Part shown: one piece after another, positions 1-9,230 of the stretch | Position numbering within the stretch: the stretch's first letter is position 1 | How the letters are laid out: each line of letters starts with the position of its first letter | DNA from: a virus | Length of the DNA: 46,257 nt | Virus record (IMG/VR): IMGVR_UViG_3300015264_000011 | Location: 1 to 46,257 of that record | Direction: 5' to 3' (one strand) | Notes under the pieces: generated by a model | The model's input: the letters and a program-made list of their open reading frames with translations, nothing else | Database searches by the model: none | Told to the model about the DNA's origin: nothing | Translations under genes and position numbers: made by a program

Positions 1-77
1 ACTGGGATGGAATCCTGGAAGTCCCCAGCAAATCGGAAAGTATCTTATTGATGATCTCGGTTTACCAGTGGTTAAGA
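1..77. repeat. Terminal direct repeat, left copy
   Basis: These 77 bases are identical to the last 77 of the window. Because the DNA polymerase frame runs through the junction without a stop, the repeat is best read as an assembly overlap of a circular or circularly permuted genome rather than a biological terminal repeat. The unique length would be about 46,180 bp. Confidence 0.97.
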
Positions 78-1045
78 AAACACCCGCAGGCAAACCTTCA
101 TTTGATAAGGAAGCTCTAGAAGAATATGAACTACATTTAGACGCATTAAACGATGAAACAGCTCAAAAAGTACTAACTTATCGTGGTTGGCAGAAAACAG
201 TTAGTTCTAACTTTCAGGCTTATTTAGATTTGAAAGATGAGAATGATGTCGTACACCCCAACTACAAAGTACATGGTGCTCGCACTGGTCGTCTCAGCTG
301 TGAGAAACCTAATCTTCAACAGATTCCGCGGGAAAGTGTAAAACCTTGGAATGGTGATGTTAAAAAAGCTTTCATTACACGCGAGGAAGATCTATTTATT
401 GACCTTTGGAGAGCCGAACAGCGAAAGCGTAGCATATCAGGTAGAACTAGACTACGCACGTTCGACTTCAAACAAGTTGAGTTTCGCCTTGCGGCTGCTT
501 ATGCCAAAGAACACGAACTTATTGAACTCTTCAATTCGGGTGCGGATATATTTGAACAGATGGCGATACGTTTGGGACGACCGCGTCATCAAATTAAAAC
601 ATTTGTGTATTCAACTCTATATGGCGCAGGAAAAGCAAAAGTTGCACTAGTACTTAAAATGCCTAGAAGTGAGTCTGATGAGCTTTACGATGAATATCAC
701 GGGACATGGCCTGGCTTTAAGCAGATTGCAAATAAAGCGACGTTACTTGCTACAAATGACGGGTATATCGACTATTGGACAGGGCGTCGTCGTCATCTAC
801 ATAAGAGTGAAGCCCATAAAGCATGGAACTCAATCCTGCAAGGGGGTGCATTTGAAATTGTCAAACGGCGTATGCTTGCACTTAAAGACGAACCAATCGT
901 TCTTCAAGTCCATGACTCTATTACAATTGAAGACGATGACAATTGTGAAATTGACCGTATTAAGAGAGTGCTAGAGAACGTTCCAGAAAGTCGACAGCTA
1001 GGCGTTAAGTTTGAGATAGACATGGTTGTGGAAGGACAGAAGTGA
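1..1045 (+). CDS. DNA polymerase, family A, polymerase domain only (C-terminal part, continues from 46029)
   Basis: Template-directed DNA synthesis on the phage genome. Read across the circular junction from ATG at 46029, the protein is 398 residues. Family A landmarks are in order: TGRLS near residues 146-150 followed by PNLQQIP, motif A DFKQVEFR near 206-213, the motif B block (R...K...YG) near 244-259, and motif C QVHD near 353-356. Motif C ends in HDS rather than the usual HDE. There is no room for a 5' nuclease or a 3'-5' exonuclease domain. A separate DEDD exonuclease is encoded at 41371-41892, so the enzyme appears split. About 20 extra residues lie between the PNLQQIP block and motif A. 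The 3' end overlaps the next gene by four bases (GTGA). Confidence 0.95.
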   Translation, partial: LGWNPGSPQQIGKYLIDDLGLPVVKKTPAGKPSFDKEALEEYELHLDALNDETAQKVLTYRGWQKTVSSNFQAYLDLKDENDVVHPNYKVHGARTGRLSCEKPNLQQIPRESVKPWNGDVKKAFITREEDLFIDLWRAEQRKRSISGRTRLRTFDFKQVEFRLAAAYAKEHELIELFNSGADIFEQMAIRLGRPRHQIKTFVYSTLYGAGKAKVALVLKMPRSESDELYDEYHGTWPGFKQIANKATLLATNDGYIDYWTGRRRHLHKSEAHKAWNSILQGGAFEIVKRRMLALKDEPIVLQVHDSITIEDDDNCEIDRIKRVLENVPESRQLGVKFEIDMVVEGQK

Positions 1046-1293
1046 CTCAGAACGAGGATAAAACAAATTATTTAGAGTACACCTATGATATGGAATATGA
1101 TAGAAAACATAAAGTGGCTACATCAGAAATGTCAGAAAAGATGATTACTTTCGCAATCGAGGTAGTTGAAGAAGTAGTAGAAAAGATGTATGAAGCAAAA
1201 TTTGCAGGGACTACTAAGCCTCCAGATAAAGATACATTTAAGGCTTCTGCAATGGCTGAAATAGCTAGGAGGATCAAAAACAAAGCACACTAG
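1042..1293 (+). CDS. Hypothetical 83-aa protein following DNA polymerase
   Basis: The GTG start overlaps the polymerase stop (GTGA), which implies translational coupling. The protein is acidic in its first half and predicted mostly helical, with a repeated Glu/Val stretch (VVEEVVEK). I do not recognise a domain. Its place between polymerase and a RuvC-like resolvase suggests a replication-linked accessory role, but that is only context. Confidence 0.75.
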   Translation: MTQNEDKTNYLEYTYDMEYDRKHKVATSEMSEKMITFAIEVVEEVVEKMYEAKFAGTTKPPDKDTFKASAMAEIARRIKNKAH

Positions 1294-1322
1294 TTAGAAA
1301 ATGATTACTATGAAGGAAAACC

Positions 1323-1475
1323 ATGAACTTCATTTGTGAACCGTGTAAAAATGCAGGAGATTATCCTTTCGGACCGCCTGATGTTGTTATACTCTGGAAA
1401 CGAGCTTTTCACAATAAGTGCAAGGGTATTACATGGTGTGATTGTCAGCATCGAATTGGAAAGAAGAATGTCTAA
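1323..1475 (+). CDS. Small Cys-rich (zinc-ribbon-like) protein, 50 aa
   Basis: ATG at 1323 has a good ribosome binding site (AAGGA, 1313-1319). The protein has CEPC near its start and an H-x3-C ... C-D-C-x-H set near its end, a likely zinc-binding arrangement. Small ribbons of this kind are common in actinobacteriophages and are mostly of unknown function. Its TAA shares one base with the ATG of the following resolvase gene. Confidence 0.75.
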   Translation: MNFICEPCKNAGDYPFGPPDVVILWKRAFHNKCKGITWCDCQHRIGKKNV

Positions 1476-1963
1476 TGCTTCTACAACGAAATGAATTTGA
1501 ACGATTTGAAGAGACCGTCAACTCCGATCACAATCCTGTACTGTATTTAGGAATTGATCCCGGTAGAGCAAACGGCGTCTGTGGCTATGATGCTAGATAC
1601 TATGTTGTATTTATGTACACTATTAATTCCCTGGACATGGTGCATTTCTTAGCTCAGTTAAAAAAGGTCAAGAAGTGTGTTATTGAAGACTATCTACTAT
1701 ATCCTGACAAAATGAAACAACAAGTCTATTCGGACATGGAGACTCCTCGCGTTATTGGAAGAGTTGAATCATGGGCTGAAGCTCAAAATGTAGAACTTAT
1801 TAAACAAGGTGCCAGTATTAAATCTACTGGTTACAAATGGATTGGGCGAAAGCCACTCCCGAAGAGCAATCCCTTGAATCATGAATTAGATGGTCACGTA
1901 CATTTTATGTACTGGGCAGTTAAGAATGGCAAAATTAACGCAGCAGATTTACTGAGAAAATAG
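1475..1963 (+). CDS. RuvC-like Holliday junction resolvase / endonuclease
   Basis: Probably resolves branched DNA from replication and recombination before packaging. The 162-residue protein shows the RNase H-fold signature of RuvC-type nucleases: LGIDPGRANG with Asp28, a second acidic strand CVIEDYLL with Glu71, and a C-terminal HELDGHVHF helix with Asp139. A TTG start at 1442 is possible, but ATG at 1475, overlapping the previous stop as TAATG, fits the coupling seen throughout this genome. It is the last enzyme gene before the convergent terminator. Confidence 0.85.
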   Translation: MLLQRNEFERFEETVNSDHNPVLYLGIDPGRANGVCGYDARYYVVFMYTINSLDMVHFLAQLKKVKKCVIEDYLLYPDKMKQQVYSDMETPRVIGRVESWAEAQNVELIKQGASIKSTGYKWIGRKPLPKSNPLNHELDGHVHFMYWAVKNGKINAADLLRK

Positions 1964-1964
1964 T

Positions 1965-2120
1965 ATGCCTAGACAAATCTTCATGAACAAAGTAACGGGA
2001 CGCCTCGTTGCAGTTATAAAGGTAGAAGGTAATTACGTAAGAGTTCAATACGACGTATCAAATCATAGATCCTGGTTCGATGTAGAAGATTTTAAACGAA
2101 TATTCACACAGGTGATTTAG
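1965..2120 (+). CDS. Hypothetical 51-aa protein
   Basis: The ATG is two bases after the resolvase stop and the TAG abuts the next ATG. The sequence looks like a small beta-strand protein (alternating Val/Tyr/Arg around GNYVRVQYDV). No family is recognised. Tight packing between two genes supports it as real. Confidence 0.6.
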   Translation: MPRQIFMNKVTGRLVAVIKVEGNYVRVQYDVSNHRSWFDVEDFKRIFTQVI

Positions 2121-2228
2121 ATGGCGCTCACTCCGGAAGATAAAGCTGCAATGGATAAAGCAGCTAAAGAGCTTAAAGAACTAAATAAAAAAGTAAAGGA
2201 ATGGAAGGAATCACAAAAGAAAGAATAG
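2121..2228 (+). CDS. Hypothetical 35-aa Lys-rich helical protein
   Basis: This is a very short, highly charged sequence (Lys/Glu with Ala/Leu), likely a single amphipathic helix. Its ATG immediately follows the preceding stop and has AGGTGA upstream. It is the last gene of the rightward arm, ending ten bases before the terminator hairpin. Function unknown. Confidence 0.55.
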   Translation: MALTPEDKAAMDKAAKELKELNKKVKEWKESQKKE

Positions 2229-2237
2229 TAAACAAAA

Positions 2238-2273
2238 AGAAGCCCCTGACTCGATGATGAGTCAGGGGCTTCT
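2238..2273. terminator. Bidirectional intrinsic terminator between converging arms
   Basis: A perfect 15-bp stem (2238-2252 with 2259-2273) has a six-base GATGAT loop, an A-rich run on its left and T-rich bases on its right. It can therefore terminate both strands. It lies between the rightward gene ending at 2228 and the leftward gene ending at 2275. Confidence 0.92.
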
Positions 2274-2274
2274 T

Positions 2275-2556
2275 CTATTTACAATCATAATCGTTTGATA
2301 ATTTTTCCATGGCATTACCCAGTTTTTGTCCAACAGGAGTTGGTCTGGGATTACTTTTATACGCTTCATTAGACAGTACGATCACGCCACAGAGGCGCTG
2401 ATTACTTCTCCTGTCAACATAATTAGCCCATTGAATTGAACCTGCAACTCCTATAAATAAACACACATAAGCTGTTATTGCTGTAATCACCAACTTTCTA
2501 GGAACCATAATGTACACAGCTCTAGTCTTGTATTCTTTCTTATTAGGATCAGCCAC
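2275..2556 (-). CDS. Single-pass membrane protein, possible lysis accessory
   Basis: About 93 residues with one strongly hydrophobic segment (near residues 18-38), followed by a soluble tail containing QRLCGVIVLSNEAY and a Pro-rich piece. This pattern is common in actinobacteriophage small membrane proteins next to lysis genes. I chose GTG at 2556, just after the stop of the upstream holin-like gene and preceded by AAAGAG. ATG at 2508 is an alternative. A longer frame to 2712 exists but would overlap the holin gene and reads like noise. It is the last gene of the leftward operon. Confidence 0.65.
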   Translation of the reverse strand: MADPNKKEYKTRAVYIMVPRKLVITAITAYVCLFIGVAGSIQWANYVDRRSNQRLCGVIVLSNEAYKSNPRPTPVGQKLGNAMEKLSNDYDCK

Positions 2557-2569
2557 AGTCAACTCTTTA

Positions 2570-2818
2570 TCAACTCGAAGAAGATTTGTCCTGCTCCTGT
2601 TCCAAAGATTCCTGCTGAGAGGCCGATGATTGTAATACGATGGGTGAACTCTTGATAAGTGAGATGATGTGGGCCAATCCTGGAACCCCCGACATCGCTG
2701 TGAATATACCAAGTAAAACTATATTTATTTCGCCAGTCCATTGCTGGTAGGCAATACCTGCTAATCCGGCTAATAGAAGAACCCAACTTTTTACCTGGTT
2801 GTCCTGTTCCTTTTTCAC
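2570..2818 (-). CDS. Holin-like small membrane protein
   Basis: 82 residues with a short charged N-terminus, two hydrophobic segments (about residues 11-26 and 32-53, separated by a turn) and a Ser/Gln/Glu-rich tail, which is a class II holin-like topology. The GTG start has GAGGA seven bases upstream. It directly follows the virion M15 peptidase gene, so a role in membrane permeabilisation or in virion-lysin function is plausible. A second holin candidate is at 43389-43688, so either may be the functional one. Confidence 0.7.
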   Translation of the reverse strand: MKKEQDNQVKSWVLLLAGLAGIAYQQWTGEINIVLLGIFTAMSGVPGLAHIISLIKSSPIVLQSSASQQESLEQEQDKSSSS

Positions 2819-2845
2819 GCAAGGTTCCTCAAGCTCCTATCAATA

Positions 2846-3598
2846 TTAACTATTGAAGGAAACGTGCACATGATCTTCGTGGTTAGAGGGGCCGCTATAC
2901 TTAGACCATCCTCTACCTGGATGCCAGATGTAATCGTACCAAATGACATATTTTACATTCAATGCTTTATAATTTGAAATAACATAATTGGCTAACTGAG
3001 TTCCTCGGGCTTTTCCATTAGATGTGTTATTAATCATGAAGTCAAGAGCAAGACCCTTAGGGTGGTCAGATCCAGGAACAGATCCAGGACCTTTACCGTA
3101 AACAGTTTTAATTCCGAATTTAGAACCTAGAGCATCAGCAGCAGTTCCTACATCTGAAGCAATACCTTTTAAGTGATACTTTCTACTAACACCGTCATAA
3201 GTAAAATTAGCACTAATTCCACCAAGAGCGCTGTTAGCTGCTGCTTTATCAGCCGCTTGTTGTCTTTCTAATTCAGCCTGTTGTCTATTCGCAGCTTCAG
3301 TCTCTGTAACTGTAGTAGCTAATCTAGATACATCTCTAAAAGTACCTAAGGCTCGATAGTATGAACTAGGATCAAAGGGAATACTCTTGAAATCAAAACC
3401 TACAGGAGTTCTCTTAATTCTTGCATTACCTGCTGCCGAATGATTAGCAATTAAGTCTGCCACCCACGATTGTTGTGCCTGTGGCTGCTGTGATTGTTGA
3501 ACTGGATTAGAAGTATCTTGCTGATCATCTTGTTGAGATTGATAATTTTGTGGACTATTTTTAAGTAGTGCTAAGATACTATCTGCCGCTGAAGTCAT
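2846..3598 (-). CDS. Virion-associated peptidoglycan hydrolase (M15-like peptidase domain)
   Basis: The protein likely opens the cell wall during DNA entry. It has a Gln/Ser-rich disordered N-terminus (1-45), a linker with a short coiled coil (about 95-120), and a C-terminal domain with the zinc-peptidase pattern SDHPKGLALDF (His179, Asp186) and HEDHVHVSF (His243, His245). This is the ARB_07466-like/M15 arrangement found in actinobacterial and phage cell-wall enzymes. The start overlaps the large internal virion gene by four bases, which argues for a structural rather than free-lysin role. A separate lysin is encoded at 42490-43392. Confidence 0.82.
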   Translation of the reverse strand: MTSAADSILALLKNSPQNYQSQQDDQQDTSNPVQQSQQPQAQQSWVADLIANHSAAGNARIKRTPVGFDFKSIPFDPSSYYRALGTFRDVSRLATTVTETEAANRQQAELERQQAADKAAANSALGGISANFTYDGVSRKYHLKGIASDVGTAADALGSKFGIKTVYGKGPGSVPGSDHPKGLALDFMINNTSNGKARGTQLANYVISNYKALNVKYVIWYDYIWHPGRGWSKYSGPSNHEDHVHVSFNS

Positions 3599-6500
3599 CT
3601 ATAATCACCGCGATTATTCTTTGCCATTTGCGTTAGTAATTGACGAATTTCTGTTTGACCTTGAGCCTGATAAGGACCAGTTCCAGTAACACCTAAACCG
3701 GTAAGCCAATTAATTAGTTGCTCTGGATTATAAGGTTCGTTATTTCGAGAATTACCAGATAATCTCTCACCTAAACCAATGGCAGGAAATGCTTGCTGAG
3801 CTACATACCCAGAAGCGCCTCCTTGTACATTCTCTAAAGGAATTCCAAGAGGGGTTTGTCCAGTTAATAATGAAATAGGAATACTCGCCACAGGGCTCAA
3901 ACCACTTAATAGCGTCTGTTGAGGATTGCCAATTTGCTGTAACTGATCTAAGAAAGGTGTACTAGGATTAACAATAGTGTCTCCTGGAGCATGTCCTCTC
4001 CAGTCATCTTGTCTACCAAGTCCACTTTCAGGACCTAAAATAGGACCAATTCCTTTTTCTTTAAGCCAATCAGGAAACATCTGATCAACGGGGAAGGGAT
4101 TACCAGGTCCCTGAGATTCAATTCCAGTTGCGTACTGAATGTCTGCCATAGCTTTAGGAAACGCTAATGTAATATGAGGTCGCATAACTGCACCTTCAAT
4201 TACCAGCGGTGTGGCTTTTCTCATCCAAGAATAAAAAGGAATTATTCTACGAAGTACATTTTGTTCGAATCCTGTGAGGTCCATTCCGTCTGGGTGAAAT
4301 TTCTTGACTCTTCTTGCAGCCTGTTCAACAGCTGTACTAAGGGGTCCTTTGGATTTAGAAAGAATGTCTGCAAAATGGGCAAGTCTAACCCAATGTTCTC
4401 TAAGTTCGGAAGTTCTGGTTGCGGCATCATATACCTTACCGTTAAAGGGCTTAAATTTAGATCCAAAAGTTCCAAACGCAGGAGATCCGCCTCCTGTCAA
4501 ATCCTCGATAGAGACCGCCCTGGGGAACAATCCTCGACTCTCAGCAGCCTGGTAAAGCATCTCAGCGGTCATTTTCTCACCACTACGTGTAGTCAGCACG
4601 ACATTGCCAGGACGAGCCCTTAATGCAGCCTCTCTGAGTTTCGGGTCCATAATTTTAAAAACAGATTCAAGATCTTTATATCTCGTTGGGAAAGCGTGGA
4701 GAACCTTAGTAGCAATAGCATAAGGACGGGGACTAGTAACTCCATCAAGAGCAGCAAGATAAATGTCGCCATTTAAATTCCTAATATGATGAGAAGGAGA
4801 GTAGATAGTAACTCCGGTTTTCCACATTCTCTGTACTTTATCAAATAGTTCAATAGCCTTATGAGGAGTCTTGAAGACATCACGATCCAATTGATTCTTG
4901 AGGTTATTAAGCTGAGTAGCAATCTGCTGAGGAAAATGTGTTCCTTTTAAACGAGGAATAGCACTAGCTTCATGCTGATATTCTGCTCCCTTTAAAGGCA
5001 TTCCCCAACGTGCAGCAGCATCATCCCACATAGCATTCTTACGTGTAACTAGCTGTAAAGATCTAGTTAATTGATAAAGGGATTCAGCAGGTTCAGTTGT
5101 TTTCCACTCTTTCCAAGAATCCATCCAATTACCTTTACTGTAATCGAATGTTCTACCCAGTTCATCTGCACCCTTCTTATCAATAAATTGTAGAGCTTTT
5201 GGAAGCTCATCATTTAATTCCTTTAAAACAGTTCCACTTCTCAGAACGACAGCTTCTGCATTATCTGTAATTCCATGAGTTCCCATTAAACTTTCAATAA
5301 TATACTTAAAACGATCTGCTAATTGCTGCTCTGCTGGTGATCCTGCTATAGCTTTACCTTGAGCTACAGACCATGCAATTTTACGTTGACTAACAGTTGT
5401 TGCCTCTACTAGTGGTTTCATAGTTTCACTGAAGGCAGCAGCAACATTTCTAGCTGTATCAATGTATTCACGAGAGAAAGGTTTGAGATCTTTAGCACCC
5501 CACCAAGTTGCAAATTTAGTCATGATACCTTCAACAACTTTACTCTGTTCTAATTGCCTACCCAGAATTTTGGGATTAGATCCTAGAGCTTTGTAAGTCT
5601 CTTCAGAAATGTGCTGCAAAGTTGTAGGATTAGTAACTCCAGTAGCAGACTGTCGAACAAGATTACGTGCTTCCTGCTGTACAGTACTGTATAATTTATC
5701 ACGTACAGGATTAAACATGTCATCAATAAACTGCTTAGCCATTCCAGATTCTCTACTGGAAGCACCAGCCTGCTCAGCAATCTTTCTTAATGCTTTAGAA
5801 ATCTCACTACCAACCATTACTGTTTGACTAGGAGGTAACTGTGCAAGCATTGGAGCAAGTTCTTTACCTGTTTGAATCACAGGATCAAGAATCTGACTCG
5901 CAACCTGTGGCGTGGTAAAAGCTTTCAAATTTTCAATTCCTTGAGAGGGACGAGCCCGACGAAAATCATCAACTAATTTAGAATTAAGAGCTTTAGGACC
6001 ACCAAGCATATTAGCTACATCACTTAATCTAACACTAATACCTTCAGCATCAGTCAGATGTCTACCAGATTTTAAAACTTCTTCTTCAGCAATTCTAAGC
6101 ATTTGAAGAACGTGGAAAGGTCTACGATCTTTACGTACTTTACTAGCAGCGTGTAGAACCCTATTGTATAAATTAGTTTGTCCTACGTGATTAATATCTT
6201 TCATTCGTGTAGTTTTTAAGAAACTCTGAGCTGCTTCCTTAGCAGAGTTAATCCAACGTTGTCCGATAGTTAAAGCAGGGAATAACGGGGGAGTAGTTCT
6301 AGCTTCACTTAGAATGTCAGCAGGTCTAACCCCTGCTTTAAGTTTTTCTACTTGACCTCTAAGAATGTTCTTGGCCACAGGGCTCTTAACGGATTCAATC
6401 TGTGCATTCAATTCTTTAATACTAGCAAGAGCTTCAGTTTCAGGTTTAACAGCTGTGGGTAGTGCTTTCATTGGAACACTTTGTCGAATGTCCAAAGGTA

Positions 6501-7287
6501 ACGTAGGTTCTTCTAAATTAGCACCTAAGTTGGGTTTAACTCTACCTTCTTCAATTGCCTTACCAAGTTCATCAGTTACTCCAGGAACACCAGGACCGGC
6601 AGCAAATGTTCTAGGAGGACTTCCAATTGGGGGAGCAGGCTCTCCAGCTTTAGGAACTACAGTGTCAAGTTCTCCAGCTTTTTTACTAGCATCTCTAGCA
6701 ATTTGTTCAGTTAAACTTTGTGCTGTTTTTCCTGTACCTTCTTCAACTGCTTTTAAAGCTTCAGTACTAAGCTTTGCTGCTTTTCCTAACTTACCAGGAA
6801 TTCCAGCTCCACCTAGATAAGTTAAAGGATCAGCAGCGATATCAATACCAAAACTAAGAGCGAATTTCTCAGGTCCAGAAAGGTTATCTCCAATATGATT
6901 CTGTTCAAGAATGTCTTTACCTGTAGTCTTTTCTTTACCAGCTAATCCAGCCCATAGATCTTTGAGACTGGCAGCACTGGTACTCTCCTTAAGATTATTA
7001 AGTACTCCTCCACCTTCAGCATCTGCACGTTCATAGGCTTTTTGAGCGTGATTTAAAATAGCGTATTCAGGACGCGATAGGATATCAAGAATTCTATTAA
7101 CAAAACTAGGTCCGCGAATGTCAGCAGCATTTTGAGGAGCACCAGAATTGTATGGATTCTGAATAGGAATACCAGAAAGAATAGCTTGAGAAAGTCCTGA
7201 TACTTGACTCATACTTGGCAAGGGTCCACGTGCTGCATTATTTCTAACTAAATCTGCAAGAATATCTGTTAGCTTTTGATCCGTCAT
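3595..7287 (-). CDS. Large internal virion / ejection-type protein, 1230 aa
   Basis: This is the longest gene of the window. It lies between a Gln-rich structural gene and the virion peptidase, the place where podoviruses encode ejection proteins. The sequence is mostly Ala/Leu/Lys-rich helix with a Pro/Gly-rich region near residues 210-270. A hydrophobic patch at about 1010-1030 follows RRIIPFYSWMRKATP, and the C-terminal 200 residues are Gly/Pro-rich. There is no catalytic motif I can defend. It starts as TAATG on the stop of the upstream gene. The inferred role is formation of a DNA-translocation channel or delivery into the host cell. Confidence 0.7.
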   Translation of the reverse strand: MTDQKLTDILADLVRNNAARGPLPSMSQVSGLSQAILSGIPIQNPYNSGAPQNAADIRGPSFVNRILDILSRPEYAILNHAQKAYERADAEGGGVLNNLKESTSAASLKDLWAGLAGKEKTTGKDILEQNHIGDNLSGPEKFALSFGIDIAADPLTYLGGAGIPGKLGKAAKLSTEALKAVEEGTGKTAQSLTEQIARDASKKAGELDTVVPKAGEPAPPIGSPPRTFAAGPGVPGVTDELGKAIEEGRVKPNLGANLEEPTLPLDIRQSVPMKALPTAVKPETEALASIKELNAQIESVKSPVAKNILRGQVEKLKAGVRPADILSEARTTPPLFPALTIGQRWINSAKEAAQSFLKTTRMKDINHVGQTNLYNRVLHAASKVRKDRRPFHVLQMLRIAEEEVLKSGRHLTDAEGISVRLSDVANMLGGPKALNSKLVDDFRRARPSQGIENLKAFTTPQVASQILDPVIQTGKELAPMLAQLPPSQTVMVGSEISKALRKIAEQAGASSRESGMAKQFIDDMFNPVRDKLYSTVQQEARNLVRQSATGVTNPTTLQHISEETYKALGSNPKILGRQLEQSKVVEGIMTKFATWWGAKDLKPFSREYIDTARNVAAAFSETMKPLVEATTVSQRKIAWSVAQGKAIAGSPAEQQLADRFKYIIESLMGTHGITDNAEAVVLRSGTVLKELNDELPKALQFIDKKGADELGRTFDYSKGNWMDSWKEWKTTEPAESLYQLTRSLQLVTRKNAMWDDAAARWGMPLKGAEYQHEASAIPRLKGTHFPQQIATQLNNLKNQLDRDVFKTPHKAIELFDKVQRMWKTGVTIYSPSHHIRNLNGDIYLAALDGVTSPRPYAIATKVLHAFPTRYKDLESVFKIMDPKLREAALRARPGNVVLTTRSGEKMTAEMLYQAAESRGLFPRAVSIEDLTGGGSPAFGTFGSKFKPFNGKVYDAATRTSELREHWVRLAHFADILSKSKGPLSTAVEQAARRVKKFHPDGMDLTGFEQNVLRRIIPFYSWMRKATPLVIEGAVMRPHITLAFPKAMADIQYATGIESQGPGNPFPVDQMFPDWLKEKGIGPILGPESGLGRQDDWRGHAPGDTIVNPSTPFLDQLQQIGNPQQTLLSGLSPVASIPISLLTGQTPLGIPLENVQGGASGYVAQQAFPAIGLGERLSGNSRNNEPYNPEQLINWLTGLGVTGTGPYQAQGQTEIRQLLTQMAKNNRGDYR

Positions 7288-8555
7288 TACTTATTACCAT
7301 AGTATAGCTGTAAATACATGAGAAGTGCCTGATGGGTAGTAGGGTCGATTGTACCGTCCTGAAGCATTTTATCAGCCTGTGCCATGTACCACTGAGGACT
7401 AGTATCAACAAAAGTACCAGGAACTGGATTACGAGGATCTTGTACCTTACCGTAAACAGCTTCAGGACTTCTCTGCAATTGCGTAAAAGCACTTCCAACT
7501 TCCTGCTGCACCTGCTGTGGAAGCTGACTCATAAAGGTATCAGGAGTTAATTTCTGCTGAGTATTACTACTTTGTAATTGACTCTGTAACATCTGCCACA
7601 GCATCTCTTGTCTACGTGCAGTTTCAGTTTGAGCTGCTTGCTGCTGTTGTCCTAGATTACTTTGAGCTTGTCCTAATTGCTGAAGATAACCTGTTTGAAT
7701 TCCCGAAGTACGTTCACCTTCAGTTTGCTGAATGTAGTCCTGTAACTGATTAAGTAAATTAGTAGATTCTTCATTACCTCGCATAAGAGAATTTGGAGAA
7801 CCTTCACGATAATACGTGGAATCCATCTGACCAATATCTGCGTAACGTTGCTGCTGTTGTGCTTGATTCTCAGATGCTGCTGTAGTTGCTTCAGTAACAG
7901 CAGGAGCTTGCTTAGCTAAAACAGAAGGAAGTGCGTCCTGAATGCCTAACTGTTTAAATTCATCGCCCTGCTCTTGAGAAACACGAGAGTAACTACCTTC
8001 AATATTACTTCTTAATTGTCCATATAGATCTGCAACTTGTGCCTGTGCATCTTTAGCTTGTGCTACCTGCTGTGGCGCTAATCTTTCATAATCTTTAGCT
8101 AGATCTCCATATAAGCCTTGAACATCAGCCTGTGCTCTTTTATTTTGTGACTGAGCCACAGCTTCGCGAGAATCATAAATTGGATTAAGGGCTGATTGAA
8201 CTTGCTTCATTAAATCGGCAGTATCAATACCTGTAGGTGCACTAACTGGTTGCTGTAACTGATCTACTAATTGCTGATATAAAGTCATTAAAGGATCTTG
8301 TTGCTGTCCATTTCCACTAAGTGCATTAAGTAAATTTCCCATACTGGCACCAAAACTAGCACCACCTGTACTACCTTGCTGTGCAAGTGTTAATGTATTT
8401 CCACTTCTAGGAGAAGCACCCATACCCGGTCCTGCACGTAAAGGACCAGATACTTGAGGAAGTGCATTTCTAACTGAACTAATTCCAGACTGCACACGAG
8501 GATTAGCAATTAATGCTGCAATTGCAGCTGCGATACTTGGATCACCATAGCCCAT
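7287..8555 (-). CDS. Gln-rich internal virion protein
   Basis: 422 residues with extreme Gln/Ala content and long predicted helices (about 85-350), suggesting a coiled, extended virion protein. The C-terminus (TSPQWYMAQADKML...) is more ordinary. A good ribosome binding site (AAGGAAG) precedes ATG 8555. Position between a Gly/Ser-rich structural gene and the 1230-residue protein suggests both belong to the internal or tail-tip assembly. No enzymatic motif is visible. Confidence 0.65.
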   Translation of the reverse strand: MGYGDPSIAAAIAALIANPRVQSGISSVRNALPQVSGPLRAGPGMGASPRSGNTLTLAQQGSTGGASFGASMGNLLNALSGNGQQQDPLMTLYQQLVDQLQQPVSAPTGIDTADLMKQVQSALNPIYDSREAVAQSQNKRAQADVQGLYGDLAKDYERLAPQQVAQAKDAQAQVADLYGQLRSNIEGSYSRVSQEQGDEFKQLGIQDALPSVLAKQAPAVTEATTAASENQAQQQQRYADIGQMDSTYYREGSPNSLMRGNEESTNLLNQLQDYIQQTEGERTSGIQTGYLQQLGQAQSNLGQQQQAAQTETARRQEMLWQMLQSQLQSSNTQQKLTPDTFMSQLPQQVQQEVGSAFTQLQRSPEAVYGKVQDPRNPVPGTFVDTSPQWYMAQADKMLQDGTIDPTTHQALLMYLQLYYGNK

Positions 8556-8576
8556 AGTTAAACTTCCTTAGACTAA

Positions 8577-9230
8577 CTAAGCGCCAATTTTGTACTGCGC
8601 AGCTCTGCGATTTAACGCTTCCTGCTTTGCAGCCTGCATAGCTAAATCTTGTTCTCGCTGATAGTTCTTTTGCTGAGACATCAAATCAGCTAATAGCCCA
8701 GTTTGCTGCTGATCTAAAGCAGTTCTCTGATCTGTAAACTGCTGCTGAAATTTTCCTTCTTCCTGACCGTAAAGACCAGACTGAATAAGTCCACGAGAAG
8801 CGAATTCATCACGTAAATCTGATAACTGCTGAGTCCTATCACGTTCCATATTTGCACCAGTTTGAGTGTACTGAGTTGTAGCTTCTCCACGCTTACGATT
8901 CAATTCACTAATAAAATCAGCAAGAGTTCGTTTTCCACCACTAAGTGCGTTCTGATAAGTTGAATCAGTACCTAAATAAGCAGCAAGTGAAGGAACAGTG
9001 ATTGCAGGCTTAGAACTCCCTCCACCTCCACCAGAACTTCCACCGCCCCCTCCCGAACTTCTTCCAGAAGAACTAGAAGAACTTCCACTACTCCGAGAAA
9101 CAGATTTCCTGCTTCCACTTGAAGTTGCTCCACGACTAGTTGTTTTTGATGCTGTCTTCCTAAGAGTACTTGCTAATGCTGCTCCAATTCCTGCACCTGC
9201 GGAACCTCCACCACTGTCATATGCACGCAT
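8577..9230 (-). CDS. Minor structural protein with Gly/Ser-rich linker
   Basis: The N-terminal third is a low-complexity Ser/Gly/Arg region ending in two Gly-rich runs (about residues 35-75). It is followed by a helical Gln-rich domain (about 105-215) resembling the style of the next gene. Such a flexible linker plus helical body is typical of small internal or tail proteins. The ATG has AAGGAA upstream. Function unknown. Confidence 0.65.
   Translation of the reverse strand: MRAYDSGGGSAGAGIGAALASTLRKTASKTTSRGATSSGSRKSVSRSSGSSSSSSGRSSGGGGGSSGGGGGSSKPAITVPSLAAYLGTDSTYQNALSGGKRTLADFISELNRKRGEATTQYTQTGANMERDRTQQLSDLRDEFASRGLIQSGLYGQEEGKFQQQFTDQRTALDQQQTGLLADLMSQQKNYQREQDLAMQAAKQEALNRRAAQYKIGA

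Noticed and set aside
1-77. Terminal repeat as a true biological direct terminal repeat
   Set aside because: Its length equals a common assembly k-mer and it lies in the middle of the polymerase gene; an assembly overlap of a circular map is simpler.
2559-2822. Alternative minus-strand frame over the holin-like gene
   Set aside because: The 2570-2818 frame has clear transmembrane segments and a correct ribosome binding site; the alternative has neither.
4174-6820. Several plus-strand frames of 70-150 codons opposite the 1230-residue gene
   Set aside because: All are antisense within one continuous leftward gene and lack ribosome binding sites.
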